DNA of 64,000 bases, from assembly GCA_964629885.1 (NCBI GenBank), contig CAZVRJ010000004.1, forward strand, positions 1 to 64,000. The letters run 5' to 3'. Shown in pieces: positions 56,478-64,000 of this stretch. Within the stretch, counting starts at the first letter, position 1. Each line of letters begins with the position of its first letter. A program made the position numbers and the translations under genes. The notes under the pieces were generated by a model. That model worked only from the letters and a program-made list of their open reading frames with translations, did no database searches and had not been told where the DNA came from. The stretch is from CAYWCV01 sp964629885 (GTDB taxonomy: Bacteria > Bacteroidota > Rhodothermia > Balneolales > CAYWCV01).

Positions 56478-57969
56478 CCTCTGCGATGTGAACTGGCTGA
56501 ATGCTCTCCGATTGAGCTAGGTCGGCAATGGATCGGCTTACCTTCAGGATGCGGTCGTAGGCCCGAGCCGAAAGCCCCATTTTTTGCATGGCCATTTTCA
56601 GCAGGGCGGATCCGTTTTCGTCGAGCCTGCAAATACGCCGCACGAGACGGGTGTGCATCTGTGCATTTGAGTAAATACCGGGCATACCGAGAAAACGTCT
56701 GTCTTGGATCTGCCGGGCTCGAACCACCCTATCGCGAATCATAGACGAGGGTTCAGCCGATTGCCGAGCCGTCAGCTCGTCGAAGGTTACCGTGTTGACC
56801 TCTATGTGCAGATCAATCCTGTCGAGCAGTGGACCACTGATGCGTGCTCGGTACTTCCGTGCCGCCCTTTGGTCCTCATCGGAACCATCGCTGCCCCAAT
56901 CACCTTTGGGTGAGGGATTCATAGATGCTACAAGCATGAAGCGAGATGGATACGTTACACTCATCCGCGCCCGAGATATGCTTATGTAGCCATCTTCAAG
57001 GGGTTGGCGAAGCACTTCGAGTGCATTGCGCCTGAACTCGGGGAGTTCGTCCAAGAAGAGGACGCCGTTATGGGATAGCGAGATTTCGCCTGGCATTGGG
57101 ATGCCACCGCCACCGACGAGGGCGACGTCGGATACAGTGTGATGGGGTGACCGGAAGGGTCGTCTTGTAACGAGTCCTTTTCCACCGGTCAGGAGGCCTG
57201 ATACGGAGTGGATTTTGGTCGTTTCGAGGGCTTCGTCAAGGTTGAGTGGGGGGAGGATTCCCGGTATCCTACGGGCGAGCATGGTTTTACCTGAGCCGGG
57301 GGGTCCTACGAGGATGATGTTATGTCCTCCAGCGGCAGCAATTTCAAGTGCTCTTTTAACCGTTTCCTGTCCTTTGACGTCGCTGAAATCAAGCCCAACG
57401 GAATCTGTGTCGTCAAAGAGTCCCGTGAGGTCTGCTTTTATTGGCTGATATATATCGGGTGAATTCAGCCAGGCTATTACTTCCTGTAAGTTCTCATGCC
57501 CGTATACGTCGATACCCTCTACTACGGCTGCCTCTGGCGCGTTTGATTTCGGCAAAATTATACTCCGAAAACCGCGTTGACGTGCTTCGACCGCTACCGG
57601 GAGCACACCCTTTACAGGACGGAGCGAACCATCCAATGCAAGCTCACCCATGATGAGCGTCTGGCTCAATATTCTTCGGTTAATAAGATCGCAGACGGCT
57701 AGTAAACCTACAGCTATGGGCAAGTCGAAGGCACTCCCCTCTTTTGGCAAGTCGGCGGGAGCCAAGCTTACCGTTTTGCGTCCCAAGGGCATTTCGTAGC
57801 CAGTGCTTCGTATTGCTGTGTCGATTCTGGCGTAAGATTCACTAATGGCCCTGTCTGGCAGACCAACCAACTGGTACGATGGCATGCTGGAACCGCGCCA
57901 GTGTACTTCAACGTCGATTATGTGCGCGTCGACCCCATATGTAGATGCGCAAAATACATGTGCGTGCAT
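56440..57969 (-). CDS. comM: ComM/YifB-type Mg-chelatase-like AAA ATPase
   Basis: Product of 509 residues. N-terminal Lon-C-like domain (VDAHIIDVEVHWRGSSMPSYQLVGLPDRAI), Walker A GPPGSGKTMLARRIPGILP, sensor-rich LVTRRPFRSPHHTVSDVALVGGG, Walker B GVLFLDELPEF, and a C-terminal Mg-chelatase-like domain (ARAYDRILKVSRSIADL). ComM is a hexameric helicase that promotes branch migration during natural transformation. The gene is leftward and solitary, ending inside the symporter gene's 3' end. Confidence 0.95.
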   Translation of the reverse strand: MHAHVFCASTYGVDAHIIDVEVHWRGSSMPSYQLVGLPDRAISESYARIDTAIRSTGYEMPLGRKTVSLAPADLPKEGSAFDLPIAVGLLAVCDLINRRILSQTLIMGELALDGSLRPVKGVLPVAVEARQRGFRSIILPKSNAPEAAVVEGIDVYGHENLQEVIAWLNSPDIYQPIKADLTGLFDDTDSVGLDFSDVKGQETVKRALEIAAAGGHNIILVGPPGSGKTMLARRIPGILPPLNLDEALETTKIHSVSGLLTGGKGLVTRRPFRSPHHTVSDVALVGGGGIPMPGEISLSHNGVLFLDELPEFRRNALEVLRQPLEDGYISISRARMSVTYPSRFMLVASMNPSPKGDWGSDGSDEDQRAARKYRARISGPLLDRIDLHIEVNTVTFDELTARQSAEPSSMIRDRVVRARQIQDRRFLGMPGIYSNAQMHTRLVRRICRLDENGSALLKMAMQKMGLSARAYDRILKVSRSIADLAQSESIQPVHIAEAIQYRSLDREDW

Positions 57970-58078
57970 AATGTATCTTTCTGGTGAGATGTTCGTACAT
58001 ATAAGAGTCTCGCCAAAGCAATTCCTTACGCGGCACGAAGCATTTTTTTTACCAGATTGACACTTTTATTCTAAAGTC

Positions 58079-58405
58079 ATGAGCAAAGCAAAGAGAACCT
58101 TCGAAGAAATTAAGACGACAGGAAGTGAATTACTGGGTCGTCTTCAAGATTTAGCAAACGAAGGCAACACACGCCGTGCGATCATTCGCAACGGCAAGGG
58201 CAAGACCCTTCTTGAGGTCCCGCTTACCATGGGTGTTGCAGGAGCTGGGGCATTGTCAATATTGGCCCCATTTTTAACCACCATAGGCTTCTTTGCGATG
58301 ATGCTTACCGATTGCACCATCGTCGTTGAGCGCTATGAAGACGAAGCATCGAAAGAAATCGAAGGCGAAGCCACCGTCATCGACATCATCGAAGACGAGA
58401 ACTGA
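58079..58405 (+). CDS. DUF4342-like small protein
   Basis: Product of 108 residues. A charged N-terminal helix (TFEEIKTTGSELLGRLQDLANEG) precedes RRAIIRNGKGKTLLEVPLTMGVAGAGALSILAPFLTTIGFFAMMLTDCTIVVERY, with the dgk.LlevPLt.g motif and hydrophobic stretch of DUF4342, and an acidic C-terminal tail. Two hydrophobic segments might insert in the membrane. Function unknown. It is a single gene. Confidence 0.75.
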   Translation: MSKAKRTFEEIKTTGSELLGRLQDLANEGNTRRAIIRNGKGKTLLEVPLTMGVAGAGALSILAPFLTTIGFFAMMLTDCTIVVERYEDEASKEIEGEATVIDIIEDEN

Positions 58406-58438
58406 CCCCTACGTATTACATCCTACGTCCTTCTGCCA

Positions 58439-59665
58439 TTAGTCGACGCTAGCAGCTGCATTCGAGTAGACCATGTCGTAAATGGCTTCGAAGGCCTTGA
58501 TGGTCTTATCGATGTGCTCCTGCGTGTGGCGGGCTGTAGGTATGAGACGTATTAATACCATGCCTCTTGGGACAACCGGGTAAGCTACACCGCTCACGAA
58601 CACTCCGTGATTCTCCCGTAGCTCCCTCATGATAGCCTGTGCTAAGTCTGTGCTGCCTTTAGTTAATACTGGCACGATCGGGCTGTCGCTTGGCAGCACA
58701 TTGTATCCTACCGAAGCTAGGCCTTGACGCAGCTTCTTTGCGTTTTCCCATAGCTTGTCTCTCCACTCAGGATGCTGGCGGATCTGACGCAGACGCTCGC
58801 GAGCCGAAACGACCAATGCGATCGGAAGCGACTTGGCAAATATTTGACTGCGAGCCGTGGCTCTCAGGTAATCGAGAATTTTCGGCTCGGTTGCGATAAA
58901 TGCGCCAATTAGGGCAAATGCCTTGGCAAAGGTGCCAAAATAAATGTCGATGCCATCGTTCACGCCCAAATGGGTTCCGGTTCCAGAACCGTCATGACCC
59001 ATGGTTCCTACTCCGTGAGCATCATCAACTAAAAGTCTGAAATTATACTTTTCTTTGAGGGCTACGATCTCGCGAAGTTTACCGAGGTCGGATGTCATAC
59101 CAAATACACCCTCGGTGATCACAAGTATGCCCGAAGTCGGCTTTGAGTTAGCAACGGCGCGCTGGAGCTGCTTCTCGAGGCTCTCCATGTCGTTGTGTTT
59201 GTACACATAGGTTTCGCTCATGGCAAGCTGCTTGCCATCGACGATACAGGCGTGGCTAAGTTCGTCGTAAATCAGAAAATCGTCCCGGCTCACCAGCGCA
59301 TGAATTACACTCATGATGCCCTGATATCCGTAATTCAGGAGAAAAGCTGCCGGCTTGTGAACAAAGTCGGCCAGTTCAGCCTCGAGCGCCTCATGCTCGG
59401 TCGAGTTGCCTGTCATCAAACGGGCACCCATCGGTACGCTGAAGCCATAGTCTGCGCCAGCTTTGGCGTCGACGGCACGAACGTCGGGGTTGTTACCTAT
59501 GCCAAGATAGTCGTTGATACTCCAAACGATCATATCCTTGCCGTTAAAACGCATTTCGGGTCCAGCCGGGCCCTCTAATCTTGGAAACGTGTAATAGCCG
59601 TAACCTTCTGAGGTAAATTGACCAAGTGGACTTTGACGCGTACTCAGCTTTTCGAATAAATCCAT
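58439..59665 (-). CDS. Alpha-oxoamine synthase-family PLP enzyme (AONS/KBL/SPT-like)
   Basis: Product of 408 residues. Motifs: INDYLGIGNNPDVRAVDAKAG, GARLMTGNSTEHEALEAELADF, LLVDDAHGVGTMG (cofactor Asp/His) and the PLP-lysine TFAKAFALIGAF. Members condense an amino acid with an acyl-CoA (8-amino-7-oxononanoate synthase, glycine C-acetyltransferase, serine palmitoyltransferase). The FPRLEGPAGPEMRFNGKDMIVWS N-terminus belongs to a Bacteroidota branch whose substrates I cannot assign. No biotin genes adjoin it. Confidence 0.88.
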   Translation of the reverse strand: MDLFEKLSTRQSPLGQFTSEGYGYYTFPRLEGPAGPEMRFNGKDMIVWSINDYLGIGNNPDVRAVDAKAGADYGFSVPMGARLMTGNSTEHEALEAELADFVHKPAAFLLNYGYQGIMSVIHALVSRDDFLIYDELSHACIVDGKQLAMSETYVYKHNDMESLEKQLQRAVANSKPTSGILVITEGVFGMTSDLGKLREIVALKEKYNFRLLVDDAHGVGTMGHDGSGTGTHLGVNDGIDIYFGTFAKAFALIGAFIATEPKILDYLRATARSQIFAKSLPIALVVSARERLRQIRQHPEWRDKLWENAKKLRQGLASVGYNVLPSDSPIVPVLTKGSTDLAQAIMRELRENHGVFVSGVAYPVVPRGMVLIRLIPTARHTQEHIDKTIKAFEAIYDMVYSNAAASVD

Positions 59666-59785
59666 GTATGATTTCGGAAATAGGGATAATTAGTGCAGAT
59701 CGTAACTTGACTTTGGTCGACCGATTATGTCAAAAAATCATAATAAAATACGGATTTATGAGCCGATTTCAAAGAATTGAGCCAT

Positions 59786-61024
59786 TTACGACACCATTGC
59801 GACCATAACGAGCCACCATATGAAAGCCAACACTATACTGACTAGGGCAATTGGTGCCGTCCAGTAAAAGTGTTCTTTGAAGCTAAAGGCGATGCCATCA
59901 CGATTTGCCTGCTCTGCAACAATGAGGTTGGCGATGGATCCGACAAGAATCAGGTTGCCGGCAAATGTGCTCATGAGTGACAGCAGGTAGTACAGAGCCA
60001 CGTTAGATTCGGGCATTTTTGTCATCAGTAGCATTACTGCAGGCACATTCGATACAGCGTTAGACAGCAGAACACTAATTAACGAGAACAATACCGGGCT
60101 GTACAGATTGAAACCCTGATCCTCTAGCCAAAAGTATGCAGCGTCAAGACCACCGGTCATCTGAATTCCCTCGATAAGCACAAAAAGGGCGATAAATAAA
60201 ATGAGCAACGACCAGTCAACAAAGCCCAAAAAATTCCTCGAAGCAAGCTTTCGGCTCATAAGTAAAACCGACGCAACGCCAAGGATTGTGATTTCGCGTG
60301 GCACGTTGGTGAAAAATAGGCCAATCATGACGAGCATCACAAACATCCCCTTCATTGTCTGGAAATGGTCGTAAGGGAGCGCACTCTCAATGTTCAGATC
60401 CTCTGTTAGTGATACGTGAGATGGCGTAGCCACAAGCTGTCCTCGAATTGCCCATAAATAAAGCAGCACTACCGAAACCAGCACTGGTGGCGCACACCAA
60501 ATGAGAAATTCGCCAAAGGGAAGATTCGCCTGTTGAGCGATGTACATGTTCTGAGGGTTGCCGATTAGGGTTGCAGCAGACCCGATGTTACTCGAAGCAG
60601 CCAATGCCAACAGAAACGGCAAGGGTGACCAGTTACGCTTTCTTGTAATCTCAATCACGATCGGGCTCATTGCAAGGCATATGACATCGTTCGAGAGGAT
60701 TGCCGACAGAACCGCTGACAACAAGATCAACGCCCCCATGAATAACTTAGGCTCTCGAAAAGCAGAGGCACTGCGAACCGCCAGCAAACTGTAAAATCCG
60801 CCCAAGCGAAACTGAGCCGATAAGATCATGAGTCCAAATAGCAGGATCAGCGTGCTGTAATCGACCGCAATTATAGCGTCGTCTAAACCTAGTGTCGCCG
60901 TGATAATCATCAACATGGCACCCAGCAATGCCACACCGGTACGATCGAGTTGCAAGCCGGGAAATCTTCCCAATGCAATCCCGACGTAACTCACCACAAA
61001 GATGATGATCCCCGTATAGTTCAT
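59786..61024 (-). CDS. SLC13/ArsB-NhaD superfamily permease (YbiR-like)
   Basis: Product of 412 residues with about eleven transmembrane helices. LSNDVICLAMSPIVIEITRKRN and ALAASSNIGSAATLIGNPQNMYIAQQANLPFGEFL are the ion-transporter superfamily motifs (anion-binding hairpin SNIGSAATLIGNPQN), repeated near the C-terminus as LLSNAVSNVPAVMLLM and FAGNLILVGSIANLIVAEQA. It transports an anion such as a dicarboxylate, sulfate or arsenite, probably with a cation. Substrate unknown. Confidence 0.88.
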   Translation of the reverse strand: MNYTGIIIFVVSYVGIALGRFPGLQLDRTGVALLGAMLMIITATLGLDDAIIAVDYSTLILLFGLMILSAQFRLGGFYSLLAVRSASAFREPKLFMGALILLSAVLSAILSNDVICLAMSPIVIEITRKRNWSPLPFLLALAASSNIGSAATLIGNPQNMYIAQQANLPFGEFLIWCAPPVLVSVVLLYLWAIRGQLVATPSHVSLTEDLNIESALPYDHFQTMKGMFVMLVMIGLFFTNVPREITILGVASVLLMSRKLASRNFLGFVDWSLLILFIALFVLIEGIQMTGGLDAAYFWLEDQGFNLYSPVLFSLISVLLSNAVSNVPAVMLLMTKMPESNVALYYLLSLMSTFAGNLILVGSIANLIVAEQANRDGIAFSFKEHFYWTAPIALVSIVLAFIWWLVMVAMVS

Positions 61025-61142
61025 GATTCTCCCGCAAAGAGCAGTTTTCCGACATCACGTTTGATAAAGATATCGCTTTTGCGTTTCAGCATGCAAAACA
61101 CTACAATATGACGGACCATCAACAGACATTTAGATAGGAATT

Positions 61143-62057
61143 ATGAATTACATCTGGGCTGGTTTGATCATCATAAGCCTGGTTTTTGCCATGATGAACG
61201 ACGTGAGCGACTTGTTCGGCAACACGTACGAAAACGGTATGGAACGGCGGCTTGAGCTCACATTTCCGGAGAATGCCGATTTGGAGCGACGACAAGAGAT
61301 ACAAGTACGAATATCTGGCGACAGCATCTTTCACAATGCTACTTGGAGACCGACGTCGGCGGGCAATGAAATACTCATCCCCGTCAACCAAAGTCTACCC
61401 GACATGTGGAAGAAAATCGGATCAGATCAAGATGCTCGCGATAAGCAAGTATTGGCCACTCGGGTAAAAGAGTCGAGTCTGACAAGCGCCGTAGTGACTC
61501 TTCCCGAAGTGAAGTTTGTCAAAATGAGGGCGATTGCGGCTGCTGCCTTCGACATGGCGGAATTTGCCGTAAACTTGGCTTTCGGTCTTATTGGAATCAT
61601 GGCCCTTTGGTTGGGATTGATGCAAATTGCAGACAAATCTGGGCTGATCAGCAAATTGGTGCGGTTTGTGGCCCCTGTAATGCGCCGTCTCTTCCCTAAT
61701 GTTCCAGCCGACCATCCCGCAATGGGCGCAATGAGCCTGAATCTGACTGCCAATATCTTGGGGCTAGGAAATGCAGCTACACCGCTGGGAATCAAGGCTA
61801 TGGAGGAGTTACAGAAAATCAATCCTGATAAGGATTCTGCCACAAATGCCATGTGCATGTTTTTGGCCATAAACACATCCAGCGTACAGCTGGTGCCTCC
61901 TGTGACGCTGATTGCCCTAATGGGGATCGGCGTATCGGAGTTGTTTTTGAGCATCTTGCTGACCACCATCATTTCGACCACCGTTGCCATCACAGTGGCA
62001 AGTTGGTACGGCAGACGCAACCCTGAGCCTAAATTCATCGTTGAGGAGGGATCCTGA
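61143..62057 (+). CDS. spmA: SpmA-type nucleoside-recognition-domain membrane protein
   Basis: Product of 304 residues. It has an N-terminal transmembrane helix, an extra soluble segment of about 100 residues (55-150, ERRQEIQVRISGDSIFHNATW...), then the Gate/nucleoside-recognition domain: MAEFAVNLAFGLIGIMALWLGLMQIADKSGLISKLVRFVAPVMRRLFPNVP and LNLTANILGLGNAATPLGIKAMEELQ. Named for spore maturation protein A of Bacillus, but also present in many non-spore-formers; substrate unknown. The last base of its stop is the first base of the spmB ATG. Confidence 0.9.
   Translation: MNYIWAGLIIISLVFAMMNDVSDLFGNTYENGMERRLELTFPENADLERRQEIQVRISGDSIFHNATWRPTSAGNEILIPVNQSLPDMWKKIGSDQDARDKQVLATRVKESSLTSAVVTLPEVKFVKMRAIAAAAFDMAEFAVNLAFGLIGIMALWLGLMQIADKSGLISKLVRFVAPVMRRLFPNVPADHPAMGAMSLNLTANILGLGNAATPLGIKAMEELQKINPDKDSATNAMCMFLAINTSSVQLVPPVTLIALMGIGVSELFLSILLTTIISTTVAITVASWYGRRNPEPKFIVEEGS
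62044..62049 (+). promoter_or_regulatory. Strong Shine-Dalgarno site of spmB
   Basis: AGGAGG-like sequence (GAGGAGGG context) seven bases before the spmB ATG, inside the 3' end of spmA. Strong sites like this are rare in the window, and it fixes the spmB start. Confidence 0.65.
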
Positions 62058-62578
62058 TGCAAGTATTTAGCGTATTCATTCTGCCACTTCTTATCGTGGC
62101 CATTCCGCTTTACGGACTCATTCGCAAAGTGAAGGTGTATGAGGAGTTCGTTGTCGGCGCCAAGGAGGGATTCGAGATTGGTGTTCGCATCATCCCCTAT
62201 TTGGTGGGTATTTTGTTCGCCATCGGGATGTTTCGTGCCAGTGGAGCCATGGATTGGATTATCGCAGGAATTGATCCTTTGTTATCTCTGGTTGGTTTTC
62301 CGGCCGAGGTTCTGCCTATGGCCATCATGCGATCGTTGACGTCGAGTGGATCGGTTGGTATTCTTGCCGACTTGATACGCGTGCACGGCGAAGACTCCAT
62401 CCTCGTTAAGATGGCGGCCACGATGTTTGGCTCCACCGAAACCACATTCTACGTAATTGCTGTCTACTTTGGCGCTATCGGAGTTAGAAACAGCCGCTAC
62501 GCCATCAAGGCAGGTCTCATTGCCGACCTGAGCGCGGCGTTTGCTTCGGTGTACATTTGTTATTTACTCTTTGGTTAA
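62057..62578 (+). CDS. spmB: SpmB-type nucleoside-recognition-domain membrane protein
   Basis: Product of 173 residues. Four hydrophobic helices, with VGAKEGFEIGVRIIPYLVGILFAIGMFRASGAMDWI and SLTSSGSVGILADLIRVHGEDSILVKMAATMFGSTETTFYVIAVYFGAIG as family motifs. It forms a pair with SpmA, from whose gene it is separated by a 1-base overlap (TGATG). Function is unresolved; the domain relates to nucleoside and cation transporters. Confidence 0.92.
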   Translation: MQVFSVFILPLLIVAIPLYGLIRKVKVYEEFVVGAKEGFEIGVRIIPYLVGILFAIGMFRASGAMDWIIAGIDPLLSLVGFPAEVLPMAIMRSLTSSGSVGILADLIRVHGEDSILVKMAATMFGSTETTFYVIAVYFGAIGVRNSRYAIKAGLIADLSAAFASVYICYLLFG

Positions 62579-62582
62579 TTTC

Positions 62583-63710
62583 ATGAAATTCGACTCCATT
62601 TTGGTCCATGCAGGACTCGAACCTGACCCGACCACCAAGGCGGTGGCACCTGGGTTTGCTCCATCCACCATATTCGAGTTTCCTGAGGGTGGATTCCAGA
62701 ATACACGGTTCGGGTATGCCCGATACGACAATCCAAGCCGCCACAGTCTGGAAACTGCCTTGGCTACACTCGAAGATGGTGCCGAAGCAGCTACGTTCGG
62801 ATCTGGGATGGCTGCCATTCAAGCAGTTATCCAAGCTCTGGGGCAGGGTGCGCGCGTTATTGCGCCGACAGATGTATACCACGGCACTCGCAACCTGATG
62901 AACGATTTTGTGCAGTATTGGGGCCTTCATGTCGATTATGTGAATATGACGGATCTGGCCTCCGTTGCAGAAGCGATAAGCGCCGAAACGCGCCTAGTAT
63001 GGTTGGAGACTCCTTCGAACCCGATGTTGCACATCACCGACGTCGAGGCTGTTTGCAACATTGCCCGTGCAAAGGGTGTGCCCGTCTGTGTAGATAATAC
63101 GTGGCCATCGCCTATGTTGCAGCAGCCATTAAAAATGGGCGCCGATTTAGTGATGCACTCCACAACTAAATACTTGGGTGGCCACAGCGATATTCTCGGT
63201 GGCGCGGTAGTTGGTGGTCATGGTAGCGTCTTGTTTGAGAGGGTTCGTCGCATCCAACAACTTGCCGGGGCTGTGCCATCCCCATTCGACTGCTGGCTAT
63301 TGCTCCGCAGTGTGCGCACGCTCGGAGTGCGTGTGCGTCAACAGTGCCAAAATGCTGAAGTCATAGCCGGCTGGCTGAGCGAGCATCCACTGGTAGAAAC
63401 GGTGTTTTACCCTGGACTAAAAAGCCATCCGGGACATTCAATCGCAGCCTCGCAGATGAAGCGTTTTGGCGCGATGTTGTCGTTCACCTTACGATTGCCA
63501 CCAGAAAAAGCACTTAAAGTTGTCTGTAACAGCCAGATGATAGTCCATGCCACAAGCTTGGGGAGTGTGGAGAGCTTGTGGGAACACCGCCGCAGTTCTG
63601 AAGGACCTGAATCGAAGACACCCGATACCCTGATCAGGCTTTCGGTAGGCATAGAGGATGTCGACGACATAATTAGCGACATCGATGCATCCATAAAAGC
63701 GGTTGTTTAA
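62583..63710 (+). CDS. Cys/Met-metabolism PLP enzyme (cystathionine gamma-synthase/beta-lyase type)
   Basis: Product of 375 residues from the ATG at 62583 (an earlier in-frame ATG at 62541 overlaps spmB and adds non-family residues). YDNPSRHSLETALATLEDGAEAATFGSGMAAI, RLVWLETPSNPMLHITDVEAV, DNTWPSPMLQQPLKMGADLVMHSTTKYLGGHSD (PLP lysine in TTKYLGGHSD) and SLGSVESLWEHR are the family motifs. It acts in transsulfuration or methionine synthesis; the exact member (MetB, MetC, MGL) is not decided. It is close behind spmB. Confidence 0.92.
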   Translation: MKFDSILVHAGLEPDPTTKAVAPGFAPSTIFEFPEGGFQNTRFGYARYDNPSRHSLETALATLEDGAEAATFGSGMAAIQAVIQALGQGARVIAPTDVYHGTRNLMNDFVQYWGLHVDYVNMTDLASVAEAISAETRLVWLETPSNPMLHITDVEAVCNIARAKGVPVCVDNTWPSPMLQQPLKMGADLVMHSTTKYLGGHSDILGGAVVGGHGSVLFERVRRIQQLAGAVPSPFDCWLLLRSVRTLGVRVRQQCQNAEVIAGWLSEHPLVETVFYPGLKSHPGHSIAASQMKRFGAMLSFTLRLPPEKALKVVCNSQMIVHATSLGSVESLWEHRRSSEGPESKTPDTLIRLSVGIEDVDDIISDIDASIKAVV

Positions 63711-63801
63711 TACGGAAATGAACATTCTATTGGATAGCTAGTACCAACAAACTGAATCATAGTGGTTCAGCCTTTGTATTAAATTCCGTACTTTTAGAAT
63801 C

Positions 63802-63828
63802 TGTCTCGGCTCAGACCGAGCCGAGACA
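63802..63828 (+). promoter_or_regulatory. Perfect 11-bp inverted repeat upstream of the E2 gene
   Basis: TGTCTCGGCTC (63802-63812) and GAGCCGAGACA (63818-63828) with a 5-base loop, 33 bases before the E2 start codon. No T-run follows, so a terminator is unlikely; an operator or an RNA leader hairpin is more likely. Confidence 0.5.
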
Positions 63829-63861
63829 TGCCTTCACAATAAATTAAGCCTGAACAATCCC

Positions 63862-64000
63862 ATGGCACGACAGGAAATGGTGATGCCCAAGATGGGCGAA
63901 TCGATCATGGAAGGAACTGTGATCGAATGGAAAAAGAAAGTCGGTGATACCGTACAACAAGATGAGACTGTACTCGAAATAGCCACAGACAAGGTAGACT
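63862..64000 (+). CDS. 2-oxoacid dehydrogenase E2 (dihydrolipoamide acyltransferase), truncated by window end
   Basis: The first 46 codons of a rightward gene. MARQEMVMPKMGESIMEGTVIEWKKKVGDTV and the lipoyl-lysine motif EIATDKVD identify the lipoyl domain of an E2 component (pyruvate, 2-oxoglutarate or branched-chain complex). The rest lies outside the window, so the complex cannot be named. The MGESI(M)EGT form is frequent in branched-chain-type and Bacteroidota E2 proteins. Confidence 0.9.
   Translation, partial: MARQEMVMPKMGESIMEGTVIEWKKKVGDTVQQDETVLEIATDKVD

Overview
The window looks like a chromosomal segment of a Gram-negative bacterium of the Bacteroidota or a close FCB relative (an Ignavibacteria/Kapabacteria-like lineage is equally possible). 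The reasons are a PorQ-type protein of the type IX secretion system, a DUF349-repeat protein, a DUF3822 protein next to rsmD, an S46 dipeptidyl-peptidase, a Bacteroidota-style LptD, a TonB receptor with an N-terminal carboxypeptidase-regulatory-like domain, and mostly weak or absent Shine-Dalgarno sequences. Gene density is high. There is no gene-free stretch longer than about 250 bases, and I saw no insertion sequence, prophage, CRISPR array or rRNA operon. One tRNA gene is present (tRNA-Leu, anticodon UAG).

Layout. 1-7.2 kb: a truncated thioredoxin lipoprotein, two small-glycosyltransferase-family genes, a small outer-membrane protein, then a leftward group (DUF349 protein, Dps, RluA-type pseudouridine synthase, TPR protein, unknown). 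7.2-12.8 kb: S46 peptidase, a pseudopilin-like membrane protein, DUF3822, rsmD, coaD and a convergent lipoprotein. 12.9-17.7 kb: a stress-regulation block with DUF1328 and DUF883 membrane proteins, an ECF sigma factor behind a textbook sigma-54 promoter, and a convergent sensor kinase/NtrC-type regulator operon. 17.7-20 kb: aminotransferase, GbsR-type regulator, YraN. 20-26 kb: a candidate zinc (or other divalent metal) handling locus made of a His-rich small protein, TonB receptor, lipoprotein, LolD/FtsX-type ABC pair with a His-rich loop, and a DUF3299 protein. 26-34.6 kb: K+/H+ antiporter, glycosyltransferase, FtsB/DivIC, ROK kinase, lptD, ribD, ribE. 34.6-39.3 kb (leftward): PpiD-like foldase and a minimal MCE lipid transporter. 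39.4-44.3 kb: porQ, aroC, TPR protein, LysM/RlpA protein, second ECF sigma factor. 44.3-49.2 kb (leftward): orphan sensor kinase, clpX, clpP, tig, tRNA-Leu. 49.3-64 kb: cutA, a crotonase, a leftward htrA/nrnA/ABC-exporter group, thiN, a sodium-solute symporter, comM, DUF4342, an alpha-oxoamine synthase, an SLC13-type permease, spmA-spmB, a Cys/Met-metabolism PLP enzyme and the start of a 2-oxoacid dehydrogenase E2 gene.

Two systems stand out. First, the sequence supports a cascade: sensor kinase -> sigma-54 activator with a GAFTGA motif -> sigma-54 promoter (perfect -24/-12 consensus, with an inverted repeat about 107 bp upstream of the predicted start) -> ECF sigma factor. The ECF factor has no adjacent anti-sigma gene. 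Second, the 20-26 kb cluster combines an outer-membrane receptor, a surface or periplasmic lipoprotein, an FtsX/MacB-superfamily ABC complex and DUF3299. It resembles zinc-regulated clusters known from other bacteria but differs in composition, and TGCAA/TTGCA inverted repeats lie upstream. Envelope biogenesis genes (lptD, PpiD-like, MCE, PorQ, HtrA, LysM/RlpA, FtsB) are spread through the window.
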